A DNA stretch of 53,749 bases. Origin: Bradyrhizobium sp. cir1 (GTDB taxonomy: Bacteria > Pseudomonadota > Alphaproteobacteria > Rhizobiales > Xanthobacteraceae). Within the stretch, counting starts at the first letter, position 1. Each line of letters starts with the position of its first letter. A program made the translations under genes and the position numbers. Under the pieces are notes generated by a model. The model was not told the DNA's origin and did no database searches. It worked only from the letters and a program-made list of their open reading frames with translations. Below are positions 34,123 to 42,255 of the stretch, in pieces. The stretch lies in NCBI RefSeq assembly GCF_014198245.1, contig NZ_JACIHE010000036.1:1-53749 (forward strand), given 5' to 3'.

Positions 34123-34800
34123 ATGCCGATCAACATCGAATATCGCGGACCCGCCGACCTTCCCGAGATCATTCCGGTGTTTCCGCTGCCGGGCGCGCTG
34201 CTGCTGCCGCGCGGCCAGATGCCGCTCAACATCTTCGAGCCGCGTTATCTTGCGATGGTCGACGACAGCTTCCGCGACGGCCACCGCTTGATCGGCATGA
34301 TCCAGCCCGACGTAGCGCACTCGCCGAAGAATTCCGACAAGCCGACGCTGTTCCGCGTCGGCTGCGTCGGCCGCATCACCCAGCTCGCCGAATCCGGCGA
34401 CGGCCGCTACATCCTCGAGCTCACCGGCGTTTCGCGCTTCAAGGTGGTCGAGGAGCTCGAGGTGCTCACCGCCTACCGGCAGTGCAAGGTGGATTTCTTC
34501 ACCTTCGTCGACGACTTCACCGCCCGCATGGGCGAGGACAAGGTCGACCGCGAAGCGCTGCTGGCCGTGCTCGCCGACTTCCTGAAGGCCAACAATCTCA
34601 AGGTCGACTGGGAGGGCGTCGAGAGCGCGCCGAACGAGGCGCTCGTCAACGCGCTGGCGATGATGTCGCCCTATGGCCCCGCCGAAAAGCAGGCCATGCT
34701 GGAGGCGCCGGACCTGAAGACCCGCGCCGAGATCCTGATCGCGGTTACCGAGATGGACCTCGCCAAGAAGCGCACCAGCGGCGATCCGCCGCTGCAGTGA
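34123..34800 (+). CDS. LON peptidase substrate-binding domain protein
   Basis: 225 residues consisting of a Lon N-terminal (LAN/PUA-like) domain without ATPase or protease parts: IIPVFPLPGALLLPRGQMPLNIFEPRYLAMVDD is diagnostic, followed by GCVGRITQLAESGDGRY and the helical half. Function is unknown; possibly a peptide or substrate sensor. ATG 34123 is preceded by GGGGA. It is co-directional with the CnoX-type gene, an association common in rhizobia. Confidence 0.92.
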   Translation: MPINIEYRGPADLPEIIPVFPLPGALLLPRGQMPLNIFEPRYLAMVDDSFRDGHRLIGMIQPDVAHSPKNSDKPTLFRVGCVGRITQLAESGDGRYILELTGVSRFKVVEELEVLTAYRQCKVDFFTFVDDFTARMGEDKVDREALLAVLADFLKANNLKVDWEGVESAPNEALVNALAMMSPYGPAEKQAMLEAPDLKTRAEILIAVTEMDLAKKRTSGDPPLQ

Positions 34801-34812
34801 GGCTCTGAAGGC

Positions 34813-37311
34813 TCACGCGGCGCGGATGGCTGCCTCATCTCGCCGCAGCACTCTGGCGACGTCGGATGCAGGCATCGGCCGGCTGAAATAATAGCCCTGC
34901 GTTTCGACGCACCCCTCCTCACGGAGGATGTCGAGCTGCTCCTCGGTTTCGACGCCTTCGGCGGTCGTCGTCTTGCCGAGGCTGACGGCGAAACGCACCA
35001 CTGCGCGCGCGAGATGGCGCGCCTCTGACCGCGCGCTGGAGAGTTCGTCGACGAAGCTGCGGTCGATCTTGACCTTGTCGAACGGGAATCTCTGCAGAAA
35101 GCTCAGCGATGAATAGCCGGTGCCGAAATCGTCCAGGGCGATTCGCACGCCGAGCTCGCGCAGCTGGGCGAGCACCGCAAACACGGCTTCGCTGTCATGC
35201 ATGATCACCGTCTCGGTGACCTCGAGCTCGAGCCTGTGCGGCGCAAGTCCTGAACCCGCCAGCGCGCCGACAATGACCGGAACGAGCTCCTTGCTCCTGA
35301 ACTGGGCGGGAGACAGGTTGATCGCGATCCTGAGATGCGCAGGCCATGTGGCAGCTTCCGCGCAGGCGGTCCTCAACACCCATTCGCCCAGCGGCACGAT
35401 CAAGCCGGTCTCCTCCGCGAGCGGGATGAATTCGCCCGGCAGCACCAGGCCCCGCTGCGGGTGATGCCAGCGCAGCAAGGCCTCGAAGCCACAGGTCTCG
35501 CCGGTCGCGGCGCTGACGAACGGCTGGTAGTGGAGCTCGAACTGACGGCCGGCAAGCGCATCCCGCATGTCGCGTTCCAGGTTGCGTCGCGCATGCATGA
35601 GCTCGTCGAGCTCCGGCTCGAAGAAGCGGAATGCACCACGTCCGCCGCTCTTGGCCGAGTAGAGCGCGAGATCCGCGCTCTTCAGGATCACGTCGGAATC
35701 GTTGCCGTCGCGCGGCGCGATGGCAATGCCGATGCTGGTGCCCACCGTGACCCGGTGATCGCCGAGATCGAAGGGTTCGCAAAGCGCCTTTCTGATGTTC
35801 TCGGCCAGGACGGCGGCCTCCACGGCCGGGTTGGTCACGTAGTCGATCACCGCGAACTCGTCGCCGCCCAGTCGGGCAATCAACGCGGTTTCCGTGACGC
35901 ATTCGCGCAGACGCGCGGCGACGGCGCGCAATAGGGCATCGCCCGCCGGATGTCCCAGCGTGTCGTTGACCTCCTTGAAGCGATCGAGGTCGAGCATGAG
36001 CACGGCCAGATCGAGGCCGCCGTTGCGCGTCACCGCAATCGCATGCTCCATCCGCTCCCTGAGCAGCACGCGATTTGGCAGATCGGTCAGCGCGTCGTGT
36101 TGCGCCATATGGGTGATCTTGGCCTCGGACCGGCGTTGCTCGGTCACGTCGAGATGCGTGGCCACCCATCCGCCGCCGGCCATTGGCTGTCGCGTCACGC
36201 AGATCAGCCGGCCATCCGCAAACTCGTCGATCCTGCTCGAGACTGCATCGAACGGCAGGGCCGCCAGTTTCGAGATGAATTGCTCGGCAGCGCCTTCGCT
36301 GGAATCGCCCTTGAGAATGCCCTTCGCGATACGATTCCTGATGATGTCGGTATGCGATGTCCCGGTCCTCAGCAGTTCCGGCGGCAGCTGATAGAGTCGG
36401 GCATAACGCTCGTTGCAGACGACAAGCCGCTTTTCGGCGTCGAACATGCAAAGGCCCTCGACCATGTGATTGATCGCCGTGTCCAGCCTGAGCGTCTGTC
36501 CCTGTAGTTCTTGCTGCGAATCTTCGAGCTGCTGCCGGGCGAGCGAAAGCTGGCTGATGATCTCCTCGAACCTGGCGGTTCGGCTTGCCAGGCGGCGATC
36601 GGCCAGCACGCCGATCAGGCTCATTCCCAGCACGGAAAGTGCGACACCGGCGATGGCAAGGGCGAGGAAAGCCGGCGAAAGCGAGAGCGTACCCGTCGCG
36701 AGGGTGGGATCCGGCGTGATCTGCACGGCGCCCATGGCCGTGAAGTGATGCGACACGATAGCGAGTGTGAGCAGGACGGCCGCTCCCAGCGTACCGCGAT
36801 AGTCCTGGTAGGTGAGGGCAACTGCCAGCGCGGCGTAGCCGAGGCACATGCCGAGAATGATCGAGACGATCACGAGGTCCACCGACCAGGTGACCCGGCC
36901 TGGCACTTCAAGGGCCCACATTCCCAGATAGTGCATGCTGGCAATGCCGCCACCGATGATGACCCCCCCTGCCAGCGCGCCCCACCGGCGGGACGTGCCG
37001 ACCGCAACACCGAAACCGACCGAGGTCAGGACCATTGCCGCGGCAAGTGAAAACGCGGTCAGCACCAGGCCATAGCCAACCGTGACGCCCGGCTCATAGG
37101 CGAGCATCGCGACAAAATGCGTGGCCCAGATTCCGTATCCGATGGCCGCGCCGGCGATCGCGATCCAGATCCACCGCGTCCTCACGCGCGTTGCGATCGC
37201 ACGATGAAAGATACTGACCGCAACGATGCTCGCGACGAAGCAGACCAGGCCTGCCAGCACAACGAGCCGCCAATCGTGCTCGGCCGTAAGACAAGAAAAA
37301 ACGCGGAACAT
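34813..37311 (-). CDS. MHYT–PAS–GGDEF–EAL membrane c-di-GMP enzyme
   Basis: About 832 residues. Seven membrane helices of an MHYT sensor (residues ~1–230) carry MHYLGM and HHFTAMGAV plus the looser THFVAML, proposed metal/gas-binding motifs. A PAS-like domain (~280–400) precedes GGDEF and EAL domains. Both look catalytically competent: RLGGDEF near 478 and FEALLRWHHP near 607, with ALDDFGTGYSS for metal binding, so it may both make and degrade c-di-GMP. Of several in-frame starts, ATG 37311 (MFRVFSCLT) has GGAG nine bases upstream and matches the usual family start. Confidence 0.93.
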   Translation of the reverse strand: MFRVFSCLTAEHDWRLVVLAGLVCFVASIVAVSIFHRAIATRVRTRWIWIAIAGAAIGYGIWATHFVAMLAYEPGVTVGYGLVLTAFSLAAAMVLTSVGFGVAVGTSRRWGALAGGVIIGGGIASMHYLGMWALEVPGRVTWSVDLVIVSIILGMCLGYAALAVALTYQDYRGTLGAAVLLTLAIVSHHFTAMGAVQITPDPTLATGTLSLSPAFLALAIAGVALSVLGMSLIGVLADRRLASRTARFEEIISQLSLARQQLEDSQQELQGQTLRLDTAINHMVEGLCMFDAEKRLVVCNERYARLYQLPPELLRTGTSHTDIIRNRIAKGILKGDSSEGAAEQFISKLAALPFDAVSSRIDEFADGRLICVTRQPMAGGGWVATHLDVTEQRRSEAKITHMAQHDALTDLPNRVLLRERMEHAIAVTRNGGLDLAVLMLDLDRFKEVNDTLGHPAGDALLRAVAARLRECVTETALIARLGGDEFAVIDYVTNPAVEAAVLAENIRKALCEPFDLGDHRVTVGTSIGIAIAPRDGNDSDVILKSADLALYSAKSGGRGAFRFFEPELDELMHARRNLERDMRDALAGRQFELHYQPFVSAATGETCGFEALLRWHHPQRGLVLPGEFIPLAEETGLIVPLGEWVLRTACAEAATWPAHLRIAINLSPAQFRSKELVPVIVGALAGSGLAPHRLELEVTETVIMHDSEAVFAVLAQLRELGVRIALDDFGTGYSSLSFLQRFPFDKVKIDRSFVDELSSARSEARHLARAVVRFAVSLGKTTTAEGVETEEQLDILREEGCVETQGYYFSRPMPASDVARVLRRDEAAIRAA

Positions 37312-37490
37312 GCAATATGGCTCCATCGTCAATAGTGCCGATGGTGGATGCCCTAAACGTTCATCGCGTTAATTTTGTGCAACGCCTGATTGCATACTTA
37401 CCGGCGGGTTAACGCTTCCTGCTCAATTCGATTTTTGGTCCACCGGCCCGCGACCGCGCGCGAGCCGGGGAAGAACGCGTACGACGAAGG

Positions 37491-37594
37491 CTAAAGCGCG
37501 ATGAGATTCGGATGAATCGTCACGCGCTTTAGGTTGTTGTTTACGCATGATCTTTCCGGAAAACCGCTTCGCACTTTTCCGGATCATGCTTTAG
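37491..37594. repeat. Dispersed palindromic repeat, family A (copy 2)
   Basis: Full two-hairpin copy: ctaaagcgcgatgag to cacgcgctttag, then gttgttgtttacgcatgatc and ccggatcatgctttag. The terminal ttag overlaps the stop codon of the cytochrome b gene, so the repeat forms the 3' end of that reading frame. Confidence 0.9.
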
Positions 37595-38184
37595 TGGTTA
37601 GCGCGGATGCGTTTTCGGCCGGTGATCATCGCGCGGATCAGGTTCTCGCGCTGAAGAAGCCCCATCAGCAGCACGCCCAGCACATGCAGCACGACCAGCA
37701 CGATGACCGCGTCCGATGAATAGTGGTGGGTGTCCTCGACCCACCAGAGGCCGAAGAAGGTCACCGTCACCGACATCGCGCCCGTGATCGCCGAGACGGC
37801 GGTCGCCAGCAGCAGCGCGACCAGCATCAACGTGCCGGCGGGATTGAGCCCGATATAGCGGCCGGTGATGCCGCGGCGCAGATTCCAGAGATAGCGTGGT
37901 GCGGCACGAAGCCGGACGCCGACCATGCGGAAACGGGAGTAGCGACTGCCCCAAAAACCCCAGACCAGACGGAAGGCGAGAAGCCCAAGGACTGTATAGC
38001 CGACGATGCGATGAACCCGGTCATAGACGGTGGGCGTGAACCACGCGGCCAGGATGCTGGCCGCGAAAACCCAGTGCCAGAGGCGCAGCGGCAGATCCCA
38101 GACTGCGACCGTCCGCGAAGCGGTTCGATCCGCGGGGGCCCGATCGGCCGGCCCGCGCGCTTCTGGCACCGCTTTTTCGATCAA
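37591..38184 (-). CDS. Cytochrome b561-type (cytochrome b/b6) membrane protein
   Basis: 197 residues with about four membrane helices. Candidate haem-ligand histidines are in LWHWVFA, VHRIVGY and VVLHVLGV, as in the Ni/Fe-hydrogenase-type cytochrome b (b561) family. It probably transfers electrons across the inner membrane from quinol to a periplasmic acceptor. The PepSY-domain gene ends 14 bases upstream, so the two form an operon. The stop codon lies in a family A repeat. Confidence 0.9.
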   Translation of the reverse strand: MIEKAVPEARGPADRAPADRTASRTVAVWDLPLRLWHWVFAASILAAWFTPTVYDRVHRIVGYTVLGLLAFRLVWGFWGSRYSRFRMVGVRLRAAPRYLWNLRRGITGRYIGLNPAGTLMLVALLLATAVSAITGAMSVTVTFFGLWWVEDTHHYSSDAVIVLVVLHVLGVLLMGLLQRENLIRAMITGRKRIRANH

Positions 38185-38197
38185 GCCGGGATGACCC

Positions 38198-38476
38198 TTA
38201 CTTGGCGATCGTGTGCTTCAGGCTGAGATCTTCCGGGCTGTAGAACAACTCGTAGAGCTTGCCTTCCTTGACGCCGTACACTTCGTAGCACGAGCCTTCG
38301 ATCTTGGAGCGCCGCACTTCGTAGCCCAGCGCCTTGGCCTTGGCTTCGGCTTCGCTGGCCGGCTTCCACGACGCCTTGTCGAGCTTGGTGCAGTCCTTGA
38401 AACCGTCGGCCATGGCCGTCGATCCCGCGCCAATCCCGATCGTCAGTGCAATGGCAACAACACGAATGACCTTCAC
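38198..38476 (-). CDS. Exported PepSY-domain small protein
   Basis: 92 residues: a signal peptide (VVAIALTIGIGAGSTAMA) followed by a single PepSY-like domain with EAEAKAKALGYEVRRSKIEGSCYEVYG. Two cysteines (CTKLD and GSCYE) could form a disulphide. PepSY domains are often coupled to cytochrome b-type reductases or signalling proteins; here it is 14 bases upstream of a cytochrome b561, so a joint periplasmic redox or metal-related role is likely but unproven. Confidence 0.85.
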   Translation of the reverse strand: MKVIRVVAIALTIGIGAGSTAMADGFKDCTKLDKASWKPASEAEAKAKALGYEVRRSKIEGSCYEVYGVKEGKLYELFYSPEDLSLKHTIAK

Positions 38477-38710
38477 GAACTTCTCCTCTTCTGTCGTGGG
38501 CGCTGCGCGGAGCCGCGAGCGACACCGAAGGAAGCAAAGGAGGAGGTGAAGTCAATCGGGTTCGGGCATGGATCGCTTTAGATAAGTTCTAACATCGGCC
38601 AAAAGCCGAGTACTCGCCGTGCGCAGTGCACGTTCGGCGCGCCTCTGCGGCCTAACGCCTCACAGGCTCGTGGCGCACCGCTAGCCCGGCCAGTTGTGCC
38701 AGGCCGCGCC

Positions 38711-39511
38711 TCACGCCGCAGGATAGTTGCGTCGCAGCCAATCCGCCCAGGAGAGCTGTCCGCGAACACCTTGGCTGACGACGAAACCCATGCCGCGCAC
38801 CCTCGCGTCCGATAGATTCATCGGCAGGATTTTTTGATGCCATCCCCGGGCGTCCTGATACCGGCGGGCCAACGAGACGAGCCGGAGATCTTCGGGACCA
38901 CCAATCTCGACACGCTCGCCACGCATTCCGTCGACGGTGCAGGCCACGACGTGGTTGGCGACGTCGGAAGTATCGACGGGATTGAACCGCGTCGTCGGCA
39001 CCGGCCACACCGGAAGCCAGCCGAGGCCCGCGAGCAGCTTGTCGAGCAAATAGTAGAACGGCATCGCGCGAACGACGGACCAGGGCAGGACCGATGCACG
39101 CACCAGCCGTTCGCCGGCGAGCTTGACCCGCGCGTAAGGCAAGGTTGCCTCATCAAGGCCGACGATCGAGACGTGGAGGAAGTGCTGTACCCCAGATTCC
39201 CCACTGAGCGACAGCAGCCGCTCCGTGCCCTCGACGTCCACGGCGGAGGGCGACGTGAAGAAGTCGATTGGGCGAATGCCGCCGCGCCGCGCGATCGGCG
39301 ACCAGGTCGCCGCATTGATCACCGTATCGACATCGTGCAGCGCGTCCCGCAACCCGGCGCCCGTCGCCAGGTCGCCGATCGCCCATTCGACATCCGATCG
39401 CGTGCGCGGCGCTCGCGCAAACACCCGAACGCGACGTCCATTGCGAACGAGACGATCGACGATATCCCGGCCGAGATGGCCTGTGCCTCCGGTGACGAGT
39501 GTCAGCGCCAT
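38711..39511 (-). CDS. NAD(P)-binding atypical SDR (NmrA-like)
   Basis: 266 residues beginning TLVTGGTGHLGRDIVDRLVRNG, the dinucleotide-binding motif of atypical short-chain dehydrogenases; VDTVINAATWSP and the PWSVVRAMPFYYLLD segment follow the NmrA/complex-I-39kDa pattern. There is no clear YxxxK pair (YARVKLAGE is the nearest), so it may bind but not turn over substrate. It follows a four-helix membrane protein by 21 bases and is probably controlled by the adjacent TetR-type regulator. Confidence 0.88.
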   Translation of the reverse strand: MALTLVTGGTGHLGRDIVDRLVRNGRRVRVFARAPRTRSDVEWAIGDLATGAGLRDALHDVDTVINAATWSPIARRGGIRPIDFFTSPSAVDVEGTERLLSLSGESGVQHFLHVSIVGLDEATLPYARVKLAGERLVRASVLPWSVVRAMPFYYLLDKLLAGLGWLPVWPVPTTRFNPVDTSDVANHVVACTVDGMRGERVEIGGPEDLRLVSLARRYQDARGWHQKILPMNLSDARVRGMGFVVSQGVRGQLSWADWLRRNYPAA

Positions 39512-39532
39512 GGCTCCACTCCCATTCGACGC

Positions 39533-39883
39533 TCAATAGCCCGCAACCGCCATCGCGACGACGGCACTGAGCATCATCCAGCCGAAGTGCCGGCCACGCG
39601 TTGCCCATGCGTTGGCGAGAGCGGAGAAGCCGAACACGCAGGCCATGGTGACGACGATCCAGTGGCGTGCCGGCTCCGAGCCCATCCAGGGCGTCGCGAT
39701 CAGGAGCACGCCACCGCCGATCCAGGCCACGGTCGAGGCCTGCCAGACCAGGCGGATCAGGGTGCGCAGCCGTTCCGGTTCGATGCGGGCGCGCGCGAAG
39801 ACCTTTGCCTCGCCGAGGTAGCCGTGGATGAGGGCCACGGCAATGGTCAGGACGCCGGCGCACTGAAGCAAAAGATCACGCAT
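39533..39883 (-). CDS. Small four-helix membrane protein, TetR-controlled
   Basis: 116 residues with about four membrane helices (LLQCAGVLTIAVALIHGYLG, TVAWIGGGVLLIATPW, WIVVTMACVFGFSALANAW, MMLSAVVAMAVAGY). I do not recognise a named family. ATG 39883 is chosen because GGAGG lies five bases upstream; the in-frame ATG at 39895 falls inside an operator palindrome close to the predicted transcription start. It is the first gene of an operon with the SDR and divergent from a TetR regulator. Confidence 0.82.
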   Translation of the reverse strand: MRDLLLQCAGVLTIAVALIHGYLGEAKVFARARIEPERLRTLIRLVWQASTVAWIGGGVLLIATPWMGSEPARHWIVVTMACVFGFSALANAWATRGRHFGWMMLSAVVAMAVAGY

Positions 39884-39891
39884 CAACGCCT

Positions 39892-39953
39892 CCATACAGT
39901 TGTGTATGGTGAGATAGAGGCTGGCCTGTCGCCTGTCAATACACTAGTGTATG
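39892..39953 (-). promoter_or_regulatory. Promoter flanked by two TetR-type operators
   Basis: On the minus strand, TTGACA (39939–39934) and TATCTC (39916–39911) are 17 bases apart, a sound sigma-70-type promoter for the membrane protein/SDR operon. Two palindromes flank it: CCATACAGTTGTGTATGG (39892–39909) just after the -10 and ATACACTAGTGTAT (39940–39953) directly before the -35. They share ATACA-N4-TGTAT. The second is also 20 bases before the regulator start. Repression of both directions by the neighbouring TetR protein is the natural inference. Confidence 0.8.
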
Positions 39954-39973
39954 GTTCGATCCGGGGAACCGAT

Positions 39974-40504
39974 ATGACCGAACAGCTCTCCGCCGACGAC
40001 TGGATCAAAGAGGGGCTGAAGGCACTCGCCAAGAGCGGCTTCACCGCGTTGAAGGCCGATCCCCTGGCCAGGGCCATGGGGGTTTCGCGCGGCAGCTTCT
40101 ATTGGCATTTCGCCGATCTCGGCGCGTTCCATGCCGCCGTGCTGAAGCGCTGGCGCGAGATCGCGGCCGAGCAGATCATTGCCGACGTCGAGGCGGCCGG
40201 CGACGAGCCGCTGCAGGCGCTGCTGCGCAGGTCGTTCGGCGCGCGGCTCGACCTCGAGCGCGCGGTGCGCAACTGGGCAGCCTTCGACGCCGGCGCGCAA
40301 GGAGCGGTGCGCGCGATCGACCGCCGCAGGCTCGACTATATCGAGCAGCTGCTCGGCAAGCGCGGGCTCGCTCCCGCGGCGGCGCAAGCCCGCGCGCAGA
40401 TCCTCTATTGGACGTTTCTCGGCTTTGCCCTGTCGGGCGCGCCGGTGCCGGCGGCACGGCTTCAGGGCATCCTCGACGAGATTCTGCAGATGGTTTCGGC
40501 TTGA
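39974..40504 (+). CDS. TetR/AcrR family transcriptional regulator
   Basis: 176 residues. The N-terminal helix-turn-helix domain is clear: DDWIKEGLKALAKSGFTALKADPLARAMGVSRGSFYWHFADLGAFHAAVL, with GSFYWHF in the recognition region. The C-terminal ligand-binding part is helical and unassigned. ATG 39974 has GGGGAA six bases upstream. It diverges from the membrane protein/SDR operon across a gap with two matching palindromes, so it probably represses that operon and itself in response to an unknown ligand. Confidence 0.95.
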   Translation: MTEQLSADDWIKEGLKALAKSGFTALKADPLARAMGVSRGSFYWHFADLGAFHAAVLKRWREIAAEQIIADVEAAGDEPLQALLRRSFGARLDLERAVRNWAAFDAGAQGAVRAIDRRRLDYIEQLLGKRGLAPAAAQARAQILYWTFLGFALSGAPVPAARLQGILDEILQMVSA

Positions 40505-40563
40505 ACCCGCGATGGGCGGGCGCGAATTTCTGTGGTAGAGGCAAGCAATTGCCGGAGACAGTG

Positions 40564-40761
40564 ATGAACGCGCCTACCGAACGTCCCGAAGCCAGCGTCG
40601 ATCCCAAGCTGCTGGAAATTCTGGTCTGCCCGCTGACCAAGGGCCCGCTGGAGTTCGATTCCGAAAAGCAGGAACTGATCTCGCGCAGCGCCAAGCTCGC
40701 CTACCCGATCCGCGACGGCATCCCGATCATGCTGCCGGAAGAGGCGCGCAAGATCGATTGA
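40564..40761 (+). CDS. Trm112 family protein
   Basis: 65 residues of the Trm112/YcaR family. VDPKLLEILVCPLTKGPLEFDSEKQELISRSAKLAYPIRDGIPIMLPEEAR is the standard pattern, with one Cys where zinc-binding members have more. Eukaryotic Trm112 activates methyltransferases of tRNA, rRNA and release factor; bacterial single-domain members may do the same, although no methyltransferase lies beside it here. It follows the TetR gene by 59 bases. Confidence 0.93.
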   Translation: MNAPTERPEASVDPKLLEILVCPLTKGPLEFDSEKQELISRSAKLAYPIRDGIPIMLPEEARKID

Positions 40762-40810
40762 GGTGAATCTCACGCGCAGAATTGCGCGATGACGGCGCTG
40801 CACACTCAGT

Positions 40811-40856
40811 GTCGTCCCGGCCCCCGTGCGCAATTGCGCACGGGGGCCGGGACGAC
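40811..40856. repeat. 46-base perfect palindrome
   Basis: Two perfect 23-base arms with no spacer, bounded by gtcgtcccgg and ccgggacgac and centred on gcgcaattgcgc. It shares ends and centre with the family D arms at 19526. It lies between convergent Trm112 and UbiH-type genes and could act as a bidirectional terminator or extrude as a cruciform. Confidence 0.85.
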
Positions 40857-40882
40857 GGTGGAGGGTGTAGCGCCAGCGCCCC

Positions 40883-42103
40883 TTACAACGCCTCGCCCTT
40901 CAACAGCCGCGGCACCTCGCCGGTGAGGCCGGCGGCCTGGCGGATGAAGAGGTTCTTCAGCGGCGGGGCGCGGTCGACGAGGCCGAGGCCGATGTCGCGC
41001 ACGGTGCGCAGCAGGGTCGACTGGTTGGAGAACAGGAAGTTCAGCGAGTTGGTGGCAACGCCCATCGCCATGGTGTCGAAGCGGCGCCAGCGCTGGTAGC
41101 GCTCGAGCACGTCGGCGGCGCCGAGATCCATGCCGAGCCGCGCGGCGTCGACGACGACCTCGGCCAGCGCGGCAACATCCTTCAGCCCCATGTTGAGACC
41201 CTGGCCCGCGATCGGATGGATCACATGCGCGGCATCGCCGACCAGCGCGAGGCGCTCGGCGATGAAGGAGCGCGCGACGAAATAGGACAGCGGAAACGCG
41301 CGCGGCTTGTCGAGCGCCTTCACCTCGCCGAGATGCAGGCCGAAACGCTGCTCGAGCTCGCTGTGAAATTCCTCGTCACTGAGCGCAACGATCCGCACGG
41401 CCTCGGCCCGGCGCTCGGTCCACACCAGCGATGAGCGCTTTCCCGAGAGCGGCAGGATCGCGAACGGACCCGCAGGCAGGAAGTGCTCCTCGGCGCGGCC
41501 TTCGTGATCGCGCTCATGGCCAACGGTGACGACGATGCCGGACTGGTCATACTCCCAGCCATGGGTGGCGATGCCGGCGCGCTCGCGCAGCTTCGACCGC
41601 GCACCGTCGGCGGCGACCAGGAGGCTCGCCGCGATCACGCTGCCGTCGCCGAGCGTCACGTCGATGCCCTCCGCGCGCGCATCGTAGGACGCAACCGTGG
41701 TGGCGCGGAGATCGATGCCCTCGGCCTCGGCGCGCACCACCAGCGCATCGATCAGGCGGCGGTTCTCGACCATGTGGGCAAAGGGCTCGCCCGGCGCGAC
41801 GTCGCCGGCAAAGTTCAGGAACACCGGACGCGTGGCGTCCTCCAGCTTCGAATCAGTGACGACCATGTCGAGGATCGGCTGCGCCTCGCCCTTGACGTCG
41901 TCCCAGGCGCCGATCGCCTCGAACAGGCGGCGGCAGGCGGCGACGATCGCAGTGGCGCGCGGGTCCCGGCTCGGCCGCGTGCCGAGCGCGGGATCGGCGA
42001 CGATGACGGGGATCTCGGGACCCAGCCCCTGGCGCAACGCCAGAGCCAGTGCGAGGCCGGCAAACGCGCCGCCGCCAATGACAATGCTTCCCTGTACCGA
42101 CAT
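40883..42103 (-). CDS. UbiH/UbiF/COQ6-family FAD-dependent hydroxylase
   Basis: 406 residues of the ubiquinone-biosynthesis flavoprotein monooxygenase family. N-terminal SIVIGGGAFAGLALALAL binds FAD, VAADGARSKLRERAGI is the DG motif, and ALVGDAAHVIHPIAGQGLNMGLKDV is the second FAD motif, diagnostic of the UbiH/COQ6 group. It hydroxylates the quinone ring; which position cannot be read from sequence (alphaproteobacteria use UbiL/UbiM-type variants too). ATG 42103 has GGGAAG upstream; a TTG at 42121 is in frame. Confidence 0.92.
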   Translation of the reverse strand: MSVQGSIVIGGGAFAGLALALALRQGLGPEIPVIVADPALGTRPSRDPRATAIVAACRRLFEAIGAWDDVKGEAQPILDMVVTDSKLEDATRPVFLNFAGDVAPGEPFAHMVENRRLIDALVVRAEAEGIDLRATTVASYDARAEGIDVTLGDGSVIAASLLVAADGARSKLRERAGIATHGWEYDQSGIVVTVGHERDHEGRAEEHFLPAGPFAILPLSGKRSSLVWTERRAEAVRIVALSDEEFHSELEQRFGLHLGEVKALDKPRAFPLSYFVARSFIAERLALVGDAAHVIHPIAGQGLNMGLKDVAALAEVVVDAARLGMDLGAADVLERYQRWRRFDTMAMGVATNSLNFLFSNQSTLLRTVRDIGLGLVDRAPPLKNLFIRQAAGLTGEVPRLLKGEAL

Positions 42104-42193
42104 ACCAAGCTTCCCGGTCAATTCTCGGTCTTGCTAGCAGACTTGAGCTGGGCGAAACAGTGCGGTGAAACAAGGGCGGAACGGCCCACCTGT

Positions 42194-42235
42194 GTCATTC
42201 CGGGCCTGCGCCGTTCCGGCGCATCCCGGAATGAC
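42194..42235. repeat. Short intergenic palindrome (gtcattccggg type)
   Basis: Inverted repeat gtcattccgggc … cccggaatgac with inner gcgccg/cggcgc pairing, related to the 24338–24419 element. It lies between the divergent UbiH-type and tesB genes, about 20 bases before tesB. Confidence 0.75.
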
Positions 42236-42255
42236 GACTTCAGAGAGTTGTGTTC

